DNA of 60,489 nucleotides, taken from NCBI GenBank assembly GCA_900547825.1, contig URII01000008.1:1-60489 (forward strand), given 5' to 3'. Below the pieces are notes generated by a model. The model was not told the origin of the DNA. It saw only the letters and a list, made by a program, of their open reading frames with translations, and did not search any database. The DNA comes from an uncultured Porphyromonadaceae bacterium (GTDB lineage Bacteria; Bacteroidota; Bacteroidia; Bacteroidales; Muribaculaceae). The translations under genes were made by a program, and so were the position numbers. Shown piece after piece: positions 34,324 to 43,641 of this stretch. Positions within the stretch are counted from its first letter, which is position 1. Each line of letters opens with the position of its first letter.

Positions 34324-36270
34324 ATGTACAATATCGAAGAACTTAACGCGATGGACGATGAACGTCTAATCGCAGTTGCAGAATCCATGGGGATGAAAAA
34401 GGCTGACATTGGCAACCGTGATGCAATTGTATACCATATTCTCGACCAACAAGCCTTTGACATGGCATCAAGCGGCGCAACCGTACAGGACAAAAAGCGC
34501 AGGCAACCGCGTGCCAAAAAAGAAACTGCCTCCCCCGCTCAGGAATCTGCCGAGCCAGCCGATCCAGATGCACCAATGCCAAAAAAACGTGGCCGAAAAC
34601 CTAAAGCTAAACCGGAAGAAACTACTCCCCAGCTTCCTTTAGCCGAAGATTCCGTAACTCCGCAGCCAGAAATAAATCCCACCAATGCAACAACCGGGGA
34701 AGAGGCTCCTCTACCCAAGAAACGTGGCCGCAAACCTAAAGCCAAACCGGCTGAGGATGCCGAATCAACCTCACAGCCTCAGTTGCCCATAGAGGAATCG
34801 GAGATAATATCCGACAACAATAATACTGTAACCGATAAAACGGACGAAACCCTCATTCCGGCACAAGATGTGGCTCCGGAAACCCCTCAGCCACAGCAGG
34901 AAATGCCCAAACGCGACTTTTCACCGCGCAACAGTTCTCTCGGGTCATTCTTCCCACGCTCGGAAGGACGCCGTTTCGTGCCGCGCTCACAACGCGAACG
35001 CGAGGAGGCGGCCATTGCTGCCCAGAATGCCCCTATAGTGCTTTCCGAACCCGGCAACCAGCCACAACAGCCACAACAAAAAAACAAGAAACAAAAAAAC
35101 AACCGTTTCAGCGAAGGTAACCAGCGCCAGCAAAAAGAACCTATGTACAGCTTCAACGATCTGATTGAAGCTACCGGAGTCCTTGAGCTTGAAAACGACG
35201 GCCACGGGTTCCTGCGTTCGAGCGACTACAATTATCTCCCCTCCCCCGACGATGTGGTTGTGAGCCGCGAACAGGTAAAGCAATACGGGTTGAAAACAGG
35301 CGATGTGGTGGAAGCTACAATCCGTCCACCCATGGAAAATGAGAAATATTTCCCGCTCACAGGCATAAAACGTGTCAACGGACGCACGCCTGAGTATATC
35401 CGTGACCGTGTGGCGTTCGAGCATCTCACCCCGCTGTTTCCCGACGAAAAGTTCGACCTGACATCCGGACGTTCCGGCAATCTGTCGACACGCGTTGTCG
35501 ACATGTTCTCACCCATAGGCAAGGGCCAGAGAGGTCTTATCGTGGCACCGCCCAAGACGGGTAAGACAATTCTGCTTAAAGATATAGCAAACGCCATAGC
35601 CGAAAATCATCCGGAAACATATATAATGATACTGCTCATTGACGAACGCCCCGAGGAGGTAACCGACATGAGTCGTAGCGTCAACGCCGAGGTAATAGCA
35701 TCGACATTCGACGAACCGGCCGACCGCCATGTGAAAATAGCAGGCATAGTGCTTGAAAAAGCCAAACGCATGGTGGAATGCGGCCACGACGTGGTAATTC
35801 TCCTCGACTCCATAACTCGCCTTGCCAGAGCCTACAACACCGTATCGCCCGCATCAGGCAAAATATTGTCGGGCGGTGTGGATGCCAATGCCCTTCAAAA
35901 ACCCAAACGCTTCTTCGGAGCGGCCCGTAACATCGAAAACGGGGGATCGCTGACCATAATAGCCACCGCTCTTACCGAAACAAGTTCGAAAATGGACGAA
36001 GTGATATTCGAGGAATTCAAGGGTACCGGAAACATGGAGTTGCAGCTTGACCGCAAGTTGTCGAACAAACGAATCTTCCCTGCAGTAGACATAATGGCCT
36101 CAAGCACCCGCCGTGATGACCTCCTGCTCCGCACCGAGACCCTCAACCGCATGTGGATTCTGCGCCGCTTCCTTTCCGACCGCAATTCCATCGAAGCAAT
36201 GGAATTCATCAAGGACAGGATGGAGCGCACATCAAGCAACGACGAGCTGCTGCGGACAATGGGTGACTGA
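34324..36270 (+). CDS. rho: Transcription termination factor Rho with long disordered insert
   Basis: 648 residues against 419 in E. coli. The helical Rho N-terminal domain covers about 1-50. A low-complexity insert (about 51-272), rich in Pro, Gln, Lys and Glu, follows and holds two exact copies of PKKRGRKPKAKP (86-97 and 131-142), which resemble AT-hooks. The RNA-binding cold-shock domain starts at about 273 and the RecA-like ATPase has PPKTGKT at 409-415, with the usual Q- and R-loop regions. All catalytic parts are present. A disordered insert is known in Bacteroides Rho, where it drives condensate formation; the same here is likely but unproven. tdk follows after 71 bases. Confidence 0.95.
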   Translation: MYNIEELNAMDDERLIAVAESMGMKKADIGNRDAIVYHILDQQAFDMASSGATVQDKKRRQPRAKKETASPAQESAEPADPDAPMPKKRGRKPKAKPEETTPQLPLAEDSVTPQPEINPTNATTGEEAPLPKKRGRKPKAKPAEDAESTSQPQLPIEESEIISDNNNTVTDKTDETLIPAQDVAPETPQPQQEMPKRDFSPRNSSLGSFFPRSEGRRFVPRSQREREEAAIAAQNAPIVLSEPGNQPQQPQQKNKKQKNNRFSEGNQRQQKEPMYSFNDLIEATGVLELENDGHGFLRSSDYNYLPSPDDVVVSREQVKQYGLKTGDVVEATIRPPMENEKYFPLTGIKRVNGRTPEYIRDRVAFEHLTPLFPDEKFDLTSGRSGNLSTRVVDMFSPIGKGQRGLIVAPPKTGKTILLKDIANAIAENHPETYIMILLIDERPEEVTDMSRSVNAEVIASTFDEPADRHVKIAGIVLEKAKRMVECGHDVVILLDSITRLARAYNTVSPASGKILSGGVDANALQKPKRFFGAARNIENGGSLTIIATALTETSSKMDEVIFEEFKGTGNMELQLDRKLSNKRIFPAVDIMASSTRRDDLLLRTETLNRMWILRRFLSDRNSIEAMEFIKDRMERTSSNDELLRTMGD

Positions 36271-36341
36271 CGAAGCGATCACACATTATATCTATATCCG
36301 ATAACTAATACCCATCATCACAACATATCTACGCAAAAGTC

Positions 36342-36989
36342 ATGAACCGCTTGGGCAAACTATATTTCCGCTACGGCACCATGGGGTCGGCAAAAACCGC
36401 CCTCCTGCTCACAACCGCTTATAACTTTGAAGAGCGCAAGATGAAGTATGTATGCCTCAAGCCGGTGATCGACAACCGTGAGGCAAAAAATGTAATCCGG
36501 TCGCGCATAGGTATAGAACGGGAATGTGAATGGATATACCATGACACTGATCTTTACCGGCTTTTCAAAAAGCTTATAAAGGATCACGGTGCCATGATAG
36601 AATGGTTTCTGATTGATGAAGCCCAGTTTCTTACCGAGACTCAGGTAGATCAGTTGGCCCGGTGTGTGGACGATTTCGGATGCAATGTGATGTGTTACGG
36701 ACTGCGTACTGATTTCAAGAGCCGCATGTTTGAAGGATCGCGGCGCCTGTTTGAAATAGCCGACACCATCGATGAGATAAAATCCACATGCACATGCGGA
36801 CGGAAGACCATCATAAACGCACGCATTGACCAGAATGGTGATTTTGTGGAAGAGGGCGCCCAGGTAGAGATCGGAGGAGATGAGCGCTACATAGCCGTGT
36901 GCCGCAAATGCTGGCGCAACAAACGTATAGAGCAGAGTGCACGCATAATGCTTCCGTTTACAGACCTCGACAATGACGACACGGAATAA
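36342..36989 (+). CDS. tdk: Thymidine kinase
   Basis: 215 residues. Tdk phosphorylates thymidine for salvage. The frame matches type II Tdk: a P-loop near the N-terminus, the Walker B-type LIDEAQFL, and a zinc site made of CTC (150-152) and CRKC. The P-loop reads GTMGSAKT (12-19), with Ala where the canonical Gly before Lys is found (GxxxxGK[ST]). This may be a lineage variant or a less active enzyme. The lid and substrate loop otherwise look complete. Confidence 0.88.
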   Translation: MNRLGKLYFRYGTMGSAKTALLLTTAYNFEERKMKYVCLKPVIDNREAKNVIRSRIGIERECEWIYHDTDLYRLFKKLIKDHGAMIEWFLIDEAQFLTETQVDQLARCVDDFGCNVMCYGLRTDFKSRMFEGSRRLFEIADTIDEIKSTCTCGRKTIINARIDQNGDFVEEGAQVEIGGDERYIAVCRKCWRNKRIEQSARIMLPFTDLDNDDTE

Positions 36990-37057
36990 GCGCTAAAAAA
37001 TATTGACTGAGAACGAATATTATTAAACCTTTTTATGATTTGAATTGTCATAATGTC

Positions 37058-37816
37058 ATGAAACGTTTATTAATAATATTAACGGCAGCTATATTGACCG
37101 TGATCCCGGCCATTGCTCAAGGAGTAAAGTTCGAGAATGAGACTTTGAATTACAAGGTCATGTACAAGTGGGGCCTTATTTCAAAACAGGCCGGTTCCGC
37201 CCGGCTCACCCTGAAAGTGGCACCAAACGTATACAAAGCAGCACTTTACGCATGGTCAGCGCCTTGGGCTAAATCATTATATGAGCTAAAGGACACGCTT
37301 TACACCACCCTCTCGCCCAAAACCCTCCAACCGTACACCTACACATATATTTCGCACGAAAACGGACGCTATGCCCACGATGAAGTGAAATTCAGCCGCA
37401 ACGGCAACACCGTTACCGGAACATGCACCCATGAACTGCGCACCAAGAAAGGCAACTGGAAATACAGCAACACCACCCTTACAGCCACAGGCCCGACGGT
37501 GGATATGCTCAGCATGTTTTTCTACATCCGCACCATCGACTTTCCCCGCATGCGCATAGGCACATCACAAACAATGAACATATTTTCCGGCCGTAAAAAG
37601 GAAACTCTCACCCTTACATATAAAGGGCGGCAGAGACTGGATATGAACGGAAAATCATATATAGCATATTACGTGACATTCACATTCACAACTGACGGCA
37701 AAAAATCGTCAGCCCCTATATCGGCATGGATCACAGCGGACACCAGGCGCATTCCACTTCAGGTGGAAGGACAGCTGCCCGTAGGAAAGATCAGATGTGT
37801 ATGGACCGGAAGCTGA
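37058..37816 (+). CDS. DUF3108 family secreted protein
   Basis: 252 residues from the ATG at 37058; a longer frame needs a TTG at 37040 and would put six extra residues before the signal peptide. The signal peptide MKRLLIILTAAILTV ends near AIAQ. The mature protein is one beta-rich domain of the DUF3108 type (LNYKVMYKWGLISKQAGSA). Related proteins are periplasmic or outer-membrane-attached with unknown function. It lies 68 bases after tdk. Confidence 0.82.
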   Translation: MKRLLIILTAAILTVIPAIAQGVKFENETLNYKVMYKWGLISKQAGSARLTLKVAPNVYKAALYAWSAPWAKSLYELKDTLYTTLSPKTLQPYTYTYISHENGRYAHDEVKFSRNGNTVTGTCTHELRTKKGNWKYSNTTLTATGPTVDMLSMFFYIRTIDFPRMRIGTSQTMNIFSGRKKETLTLTYKGRQRLDMNGKSYIAYYVTFTFTTDGKKSSAPISAWITADTRRIPLQVEGQLPVGKIRCVWTGS

Positions 37817-37867
37817 CGTAACATAAAACCAATCATTGACCCCTAAAACTAATATCATATTTTTTGC

Positions 37868-38650
37868 ATGTTTGAAATCATTGAAAAAGAGCATTTTTCA
37901 CCCAAGGTGGTGAAACTCGTAGTCAGTGCCCCGATGATAGCCAGATCGCGTCGTCCGGGGCATTTTGTCATTGTGCGGGCCTGTCCGGAAGGCGAACGCA
38001 TACCCTTGACCATAGCGGATGCCGATCCTGAACGCGGCACGATAATGCTTGTAGTACAGAACGTAGGAGTATCCACCGCCAAAATATGCTCACTTGAGGC
38101 CGGCGACTGCCTTCAGGATGTAGTGGGCCCGTTAGGACAGGCCACCGACATACAGAAACGCGGCACCGTGGTATGCTGCGGCGGCGGTGTGGGAGTTGCC
38201 CCCCTCCTTCCCATAATCAAGGCAATGAAAGAGAAGGGCAACCGCGTGATTTCAGTATTGGCCGCCCGTACAGCCGACCTTATTATACTGAAAGATGAGG
38301 TAGCACGGCATAGTGACGAAGTGATAATCATGACCGACGACGGCAGCATGGGTTCCAAAGGACTGGTAACCGATGGCGTGGAAAGCGTGATCAAACGTGA
38401 AAAAGTGGACGAAGTTGTGACCATAGGTCCGGCGATAATGATGAAGTTCGTTTCTCTGCTTACCAAGCGTTACGAAATACCCACCATGTGCTCGCTTAAC
38501 ACCATCATGGTTGACGGCACGGGCATGTGCGGAGCATGCCGTGTGACGGTGGACGGACGCACACGCTTTGTGTGTGTGGACGGCCCTGAATTTGACGCAC
38601 ATAAAGTGGATTTCGACGAAATGATGATGCGTCTTAGGTCCTACAACTGA
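37868..38650 (+). CDS. nfnA: NAD-dependent ferredoxin:NADP+ oxidoreductase, small subunit (NfnA-like)
   Basis: 260 residues. The FAD-binding part (about 1-95) and NAD-binding part (GGGVGVAPLLPIIKAM, 105-120) match the sulfide dehydrogenase/dihydroorotate dehydrogenase-B-like FNR family. A [2Fe-2S] cluster site is visible at Cys208, Cys221, Cys224 and Cys236. Together with the next gene, 23 bases on, it corresponds to NfnAB, which bifurcates electrons between NADPH, NADH and ferredoxin. Some annotators call the pair glutamate synthase-like; no large glutamate synthase subunit is present. Confidence 0.85.
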   Translation: MFEIIEKEHFSPKVVKLVVSAPMIARSRRPGHFVIVRACPEGERIPLTIADADPERGTIMLVVQNVGVSTAKICSLEAGDCLQDVVGPLGQATDIQKRGTVVCCGGGVGVAPLLPIIKAMKEKGNRVISVLAARTADLIILKDEVARHSDEVIIMTDDGSMGSKGLVTDGVESVIKREKVDEVVTIGPAIMMKFVSLLTKRYEIPTMCSLNTIMVDGTGMCGACRVTVDGRTRFVCVDGPEFDAHKVDFDEMMMRLRSYN

Positions 38651-38673
38651 TTAACCTTATAAGAAAACACAAA

Positions 38674-40140
38674 ATGAAACACGAAGATATAGCGCCCCGT
38701 GATGCGCAATGGCGCGAAGAGTTACGTAAAGCAATGGGCGCAAAGGAACGTTCAGCATTGCCCCGGGTAAAAATGCCTGAACTGGATGCCGCTTACCGCG
38801 TGACATGCAACGAGGAAGTGAACTGCGGCCTGACAGCCGAGCAGGCTGTGGCAGAAGCCACCCGATGCATGGACTGCCCCAATCCGGGATGTGTTGAGGG
38901 ATGTCCCGTACAGGTTGACATACCCGGCTTCATCAAAAATATACAACGCGGACATTTCAGCGAGGCGGCAGAAGTGCTTTCAGCCACAAGCGCCCTTCCC
39001 GCAGTGTGCGGCCGGGTTTGCCCCCAGGAGAAACAATGCGAATCGAAATGCGTATACCTTAAAATGAAGAAGGAGCCGGTAGCCATAGGTTATCTTGAAA
39101 GATTCGCGGCCGATTCGGCTACCGACACTCATGCCCCGACCACACGGCCTGAATCCAACGGAATCAAGATAGCTGTAGTGGGATCCGGACCGTCCGGACT
39201 GTCGTTTGCCGGCGACATGATCAAACGCGGCTACGATGTCACTGTAATGGAGGCTCTTCACGAAATAGGCGGAGTACTGAAATACGGCATTCCGGAATTC
39301 CGCCTCCCCAACAATGTGGTGGACCGAGAAATCAACAAACTTGCATCTTTAGGTGTAAAATTCATAAAGGACTGTGTTGTAGGGCGCACAGTCAGCATTG
39401 ATGATCTCCGCAATGAAGGCTTCAAAGCCATATATGTAGCTTCCGGAGCAGGTCTACCCCGGTTCATGAACATTCCAGGCGAAAATCTGGTAGGTGTAAT
39501 GTCAAGTAACGAATATCTTACCCGTGTGAACCTTATGGGTGCAGGCCGTGAAGGTTCCGACACTCCGGTTATGAAAGGCAAGCGGGTGGCTGTTATCGGC
39601 GGCGGCAACACTGCCATGGACTCCGTGCGCACAGCCCGCCGCATGGGTGCCGAAACGGCCATGATAGTATATCGCCGTGGCTTAGAGGAAATGCCCGCCA
39701 GAGCCGAAGAGGTGCATCATGCCGCACAGGAGGGTGTACAGTTCATGAACCTGCGAAATCCGATAGAATATATAGGTGACGAAAAAGGCCATGTGAAAAT
39801 GATGCGACTTCAGGTAATGGAACTCGGAGAGCCCGATGAAAGCGGACGCCGCAGCCCGGTTCCTGTGGAAGGAGCAACGGAGGATATTCCCGTGGATCTC
39901 GTAATTGTAAGTGTAGGTGTATCTCCCAACCCCCTTATTCCAAATAGCGTCGACGGACTCTCGGTAAGCCGGCGCGGCACAATAGAGGTGGACGACGACA
40001 TGAAATCGTCAATGGATTTTCTATATGCCGGAGGCGATATAGTAAGAGGCGGCGCCACTGTGATCCTTGCCATGGGCGACGGACGCCGTGCAGCCGCAGG
40101 AGTGCATGAAGTTCTTGCAAAACAGAACGAAAAAGCCTAA
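38674..40140 (+). CDS. nfnB: NADPH-dependent oxidoreductase, large subunit (NfnB / GltD-like)
   Basis: 488 residues. An N-terminal ferredoxin-like domain binds two [4Fe-4S] clusters through Cys65, 68, 73, 77 and Cys112, 116, 122, 126. It is followed by two Rossmann domains: VVGSGPSGLSFAGD for FAD and VIGGGNTAMDSVRTARRMGA for NADPH. The GltD-like C-terminal flavin motif GGDIVRGGATVILAMGDGR closes the protein. In anaerobes with an adjacent NfnA this is the NADPH-side subunit. The pepT promoter overlaps its stop codon. Confidence 0.88.
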   Translation: MKHEDIAPRDAQWREELRKAMGAKERSALPRVKMPELDAAYRVTCNEEVNCGLTAEQAVAEATRCMDCPNPGCVEGCPVQVDIPGFIKNIQRGHFSEAAEVLSATSALPAVCGRVCPQEKQCESKCVYLKMKKEPVAIGYLERFAADSATDTHAPTTRPESNGIKIAVVGSGPSGLSFAGDMIKRGYDVTVMEALHEIGGVLKYGIPEFRLPNNVVDREINKLASLGVKFIKDCVVGRTVSIDDLRNEGFKAIYVASGAGLPRFMNIPGENLVGVMSSNEYLTRVNLMGAGREGSDTPVMKGKRVAVIGGGNTAMDSVRTARRMGAETAMIVYRRGLEEMPARAEEVHHAAQEGVQFMNLRNPIEYIGDEKGHVKMMRLQVMELGEPDESGRRSPVPVEGATEDIPVDLVIVSVGVSPNPLIPNSVDGLSVSRRGTIEVDDDMKSSMDFLYAGGDIVRGGATVILAMGDGRRAAAGVHEVLAKQNEKA

Positions 40141-40145
40141 ATTTG
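40114..40145 (+). promoter_or_regulatory. Promoter of pepT overlapping the nfnB stop codon
   Basis: CTTG at 40114-40117, a 20-base spacer and TAAATTTG at 40138-40145. The first three bases of the -7 element are the nfnB TAA. The pepT ATG is 37 bases downstream. Confidence 0.5.
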
Positions 40146-40182
40146 CGAGAGTACATAAAAATACATTTTCAATATACGCAAA

Positions 40183-41403
40183 ATGAATGTAGTAGACAGA
40201 TTTTTACAGTACGTCAAATTCGACACCCAGAGTGACGAACTGACCAACATGACTCCGTCCACTCCCGGGCAGATGATATTTGCCCGCGCCCTTAAAGAAG
40301 AGCTTGAGGCCATGGGACTGGAGGATATAAAACTTGATGACAACGGCTATCTGATGGCTACCCTCCCGGCCAACACAGACAAAGCGGTACCCACAGTGGG
40401 ATTCATAGCACACCTCGACACATCGCCCGACATGAGCGGCAAGCATGTGTCGCCGCGCATTGTACAGAACTACGACGGAGGCGATATAACTCTCAACTCC
40501 GAGAAAGGAATTGTGCTCTCGCCTTCCGAATTCCCCGAACTATTGCACTATAAAGGCCAGGAACTGATAGTTACCGACGGCAACACTCTGCTCGGAGCCG
40601 ACGATAAGGCAGGTATAGCCGAGATAGTCACTGCGGTAGACTATCTCAAAAACCATCCTGAAATAAAACATGGCAAAATAAGGATTGCCTTCAATCCTGA
40701 CGAAGAGATCGGCAAAGGGGCACACAAATTCGATGTGGACCTGTTCGGCGCCGACTTCGCCTATACCATGGACGGCGGTGAAATAGGGGAACTCGAATAT
40801 GAGAACTTCAACGCAGCCGTGGCCAAAATCACCTTTACGGGCCGAAACGTACACCCCGGCTATGCCAAACACAAAATGATAAACTCCATGCGCATAGCCA
40901 ACCAGTTCGTTATAATGTTGCCCCGATGGGAAACCCCCGAGCACACCGAAGGCTATGAAGGATTCTACCATCTTGTGGGAATAGAGGGCACAGTGGAAAA
41001 AACCGTGCTCACATACATAATCCGCGACCACGACAGCAACCGTTTCGAGAGCCGCAAGCGCGAGATAGAGCACCTGGTGCGCAAGATCAACGGTGAATTC
41101 CCGGGCTGTGCATCCATCGAGATACATGACCAATACTATAACATGCGCGAGAAAATCGAGCCGGTGATGCACATCATAGAAATTGCCGAGCAGGCCATGC
41201 GCGACTCAGGGCTTGTACCCAAGGTAGTGCCTATACGCGGAGGGACTGACGGAGCACAGCTTTCGTTCAAAGGACTTCCCTGCCCCAACATTTTTGCCGG
41301 TGGCCTGAATTTCCACGGCCGTTACGAGTTCGTTCCCGTACCATCGATGGAAAAAGCCACAGATGTAATTGTAGCGATAGCACGCATTGTTGCAGAACGC
41401 TGA
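40183..41403 (+). CDS. pepT: Peptidase T (tripeptidase, M20 family)
   Basis: 406 residues, the usual length. PepT removes the N-terminal residue from tripeptides and needs two zinc ions. Metal-site motifs are IAHLDTSPD with HVSPR shortly after, NTLLGADDKAGIAEIV, and NPDEEIGKGAHKFD with the catalytic Glu pair. The dimerisation domain follows, then the last metal ligand in GGLNFHGRYEFVP. It overlaps miaA by 17 bases, so the two are probably translated together. Confidence 0.95.
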   Translation: MNVVDRFLQYVKFDTQSDELTNMTPSTPGQMIFARALKEELEAMGLEDIKLDDNGYLMATLPANTDKAVPTVGFIAHLDTSPDMSGKHVSPRIVQNYDGGDITLNSEKGIVLSPSEFPELLHYKGQELIVTDGNTLLGADDKAGIAEIVTAVDYLKNHPEIKHGKIRIAFNPDEEIGKGAHKFDVDLFGADFAYTMDGGEIGELEYENFNAAVAKITFTGRNVHPGYAKHKMINSMRIANQFVIMLPRWETPEHTEGYEGFYHLVGIEGTVEKTVLTYIIRDHDSNRFESRKREIEHLVRKINGEFPGCASIEIHDQYYNMREKIEPVMHIIEIAEQAMRDSGLVPKVVPIRGGTDGAQLSFKGLPCPNIFAGGLNFHGRYEFVPVPSMEKATDVIVAIARIVAER

Positions 41404-42304
41404 CAAAACACTGATAGTCGTAACCGGCCCTACAGGATCCGGGAAAACGGCTCTTGCAATAGATATAGCGCGCGAGTCAGGCTGTGAGATAATCTCGGCC
41501 GACTCGCGCCAAATCTACGCGGACATACCTGTTGTAACCGCTGCCCCTACCCCCGCGGAACTCGCGGCTGTGCCCCATCATTTTGTGGGAATTCTCAATC
41601 TGGAGGAATATTACAGCGCGGCACGGTTTGAGGAGGATGTTATGAATCTTCTGCCCCGGCTCTGGCAGAAGAGCGACTATGCGGTGATGGCAGGTGGATC
41701 AATGATGTATATTGATGCGGTGACACGCGGCATAGACCAGCTCCCCACCATCAGCGAAAACGTCAGAAACCATGTGGCCGGAATATATTGCCGCAAAGGA
41801 CACGACCACATGCTGGCATGGCTCAAAGAACTGGATCCGGCTTACTACGAAACAGTTGACAAAGCCAATCACAAGCGCATCAACCATGCAATAGAGATAA
41901 GTCTTGAAGCCGGGGTGCCCTACAGTTCATTGCGAACCGGTGAGGTGAAACAACGTCCTTTCCGCATCATAACAATGGCAATAGACTATCCACGCGAGGA
42001 ACTGTTCGACCGCATAAACAAACGCGTGACGCGGATGGCCGCCGAGGGCCTCGCCGATGAAGCATGCAGAGTGAGCCATATGCGCCACCTCAACTCACTC
42101 AACACAGTGGGGCTCAAAGAGATGTTCGCATACCTGGATGGCCACATGACATATGAGGAAGCCCTTATGAGGATTGCAAAAAACACCCGGGTATATGCTA
42201 AAAAGCAACTCACATGGATGAAAAAACGTCCCGATATATGCCGACTGAATCCACACGAACCCCTGCTGCCGCAAGCAATGAACATAATAAACCGAATTCA
42301 TTAA
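41387..42304 (+). CDS. miaA: tRNA dimethylallyltransferase MiaA
   Basis: 305 residues. MiaA adds an isopentenyl group to A37 of tRNAs reading UNN codons. The P-loop GPTGSGKT is at 14-21, followed by ISADSRQIYADIPVVT and the AGGSMMYIDAVTRGID motif. There is no ATG in frame near the start; TTG at 41387 or 41390 must be used, inside the pepT 3' end (17-base overlap). It ends with TAATG shared with the queA start. Confidence 0.92.
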   Translation: MLQNADKTLIVVTGPTGSGKTALAIDIARESGCEIISADSRQIYADIPVVTAAPTPAELAAVPHHFVGILNLEEYYSAARFEEDVMNLLPRLWQKSDYAVMAGGSMMYIDAVTRGIDQLPTISENVRNHVAGIYCRKGHDHMLAWLKELDPAYYETVDKANHKRINHAIEISLEAGVPYSSLRTGEVKQRPFRIITMAIDYPREELFDRINKRVTRMAAEGLADEACRVSHMRHLNSLNTVGLKEMFAYLDGHMTYEEALMRIAKNTRVYAKKQLTWMKKRPDICRLNPHEPLLPQAMNIINRIH

Positions 42305-43533
42305 TGACACAGATCGACAAAGTAAAAAGTATTGAAATAGAGGAATTCGACTATCCGTTACCTGAAAGCCGGATAGCATCCCATCCGCTCGCTCAGCGGG
42401 ATAAATGCCTGCTCCTCGTGAGAGATTCATCAGGAGAGCTGTCCACCGAAACCTTCAGCCGGCTGCCGGAATTGCTGCCGGAGGACTCAATGCTGGTATA
42501 TAACAACACAAAAGTTATCAATGCACGACTGCGCTTCCGCAAAGCCTCACAAGGCGATCACGAAGGGGCGCTTATAGAAATATTCTGCCTTGAACCATGC
42601 ACTCCGGCCGATTATGCCGTCAGTTTTGCCAGTGAGGGCAAATGCTCCTGGACCTGCTTTGTAGGCAACAGCAAACGATGGAAGGAAGGCAGCATATCCC
42701 TGAAAGTTTCAATCGGCGGCAAAAATGTCATCCTTAATGCCACCCGGCTTGAACGCGCCGGAAATGCCTCGACTGTGGAATTTACATGGAACACTCCCGG
42801 AGTTACATTCAGCGACATCATATCCGTGGCCGGAGAGATACCCATTCCCCCATATCTCAACCGCTCTACAGAGGAAAGCGATTCGCACGACTACCAGACC
42901 GTATATTCACGGATCGACGGATCCGTTGCAGCGCCCACAGCCGGACTGCATTTCACGCCGGAAGTGCTCGAAGCCATAGACCGCGCCGGCATTCCACGCC
43001 GCGAGCTGACCCTTCATGTAGGAGCGGGGACATTCCAACCCGTAAAGTCCGATGAGATCGGGGATCACCCAATGCACAGCGAATTTTTCACAGTATCGCG
43101 TAAATTGATTGAAGAATTGCTTGAAACACATCGCCGCACAATAGCGGTAGGAACCACCTCCGTACGCACACTTGAGAGCCTGTATCACCTCGGGTGCATG
43201 ATAGCCGACGGGGATATGTCGATGGAAGTGCCCCAATGGCGCCCTTACGAGACACACCGGGACTATACAGTTAACGAGGCTCTGACAACCATTATCCGAT
43301 ATCTCGACAAAACAGGACAACAATCCATAGTAGCATCCACCCGCATCATCATAGCCCCGGGATATAAATTCAGGATAGTAAAGGGAATGATCACAAACTT
43401 CCACCAGCCTAAATCGACTCTACTCCTGCTGGTATCAGCTTTTACAAAAGGGGATTGGCGACGCATGTATGACTATGCCCTTGCCGGAGAATACCGGTTT
43501 CTAAGCTATGGAGACGCATCGCTGCTCCTGTGA
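42304..43533 (+). CDS. queA: tRNA queuosine synthase QueA (S-adenosylmethionine:tRNA ribosyltransferase-isomerase)
   Basis: 409 residues from the ATG at 42304, which shares a base with the miaA stop (TAATG); the frame extends upstream but this start is the natural one. QueA transfers the ribosyl moiety of SAM to preQ1-tRNA to make epoxyqueuosine. Characteristic motifs are FDYPLPESRIASHPLAQRD (given here as DYPLPESRIA), LVYNNTKVINAR, AAPTAGLHFT and LHVGAGTFQPV. The unit pepT-miaA-queA joins two wobble/anticodon-loop tRNA modification genes. No clear terminator follows. Confidence 0.94.
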   Translation: MTQIDKVKSIEIEEFDYPLPESRIASHPLAQRDKCLLLVRDSSGELSTETFSRLPELLPEDSMLVYNNTKVINARLRFRKASQGDHEGALIEIFCLEPCTPADYAVSFASEGKCSWTCFVGNSKRWKEGSISLKVSIGGKNVILNATRLERAGNASTVEFTWNTPGVTFSDIISVAGEIPIPPYLNRSTEESDSHDYQTVYSRIDGSVAAPTAGLHFTPEVLEAIDRAGIPRRELTLHVGAGTFQPVKSDEIGDHPMHSEFFTVSRKLIEELLETHRRTIAVGTTSVRTLESLYHLGCMIADGDMSMEVPQWRPYETHRDYTVNEALTTIIRYLDKTGQQSIVASTRIIIAPGYKFRIVKGMITNFHQPKSTLLLLVSAFTKGDWRRMYDYALAGEYRFLSYGDASLLL

Positions 43534-43641
43534 CACACAAAAGCAAAAAATAGTTAATATTGCGGTCGAGGCCCTATGATAATGGAATAATAATAAATAA
43601 TTAAATTATATTAGCGGCATAAACCAACCAATAATTTTTAT

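Noticed and set aside
37040..37057. TTG start of the DUF3108 gene at 37040
   Set aside because: The ATG at 37058 places the signal peptide at the N-terminus, as expected.
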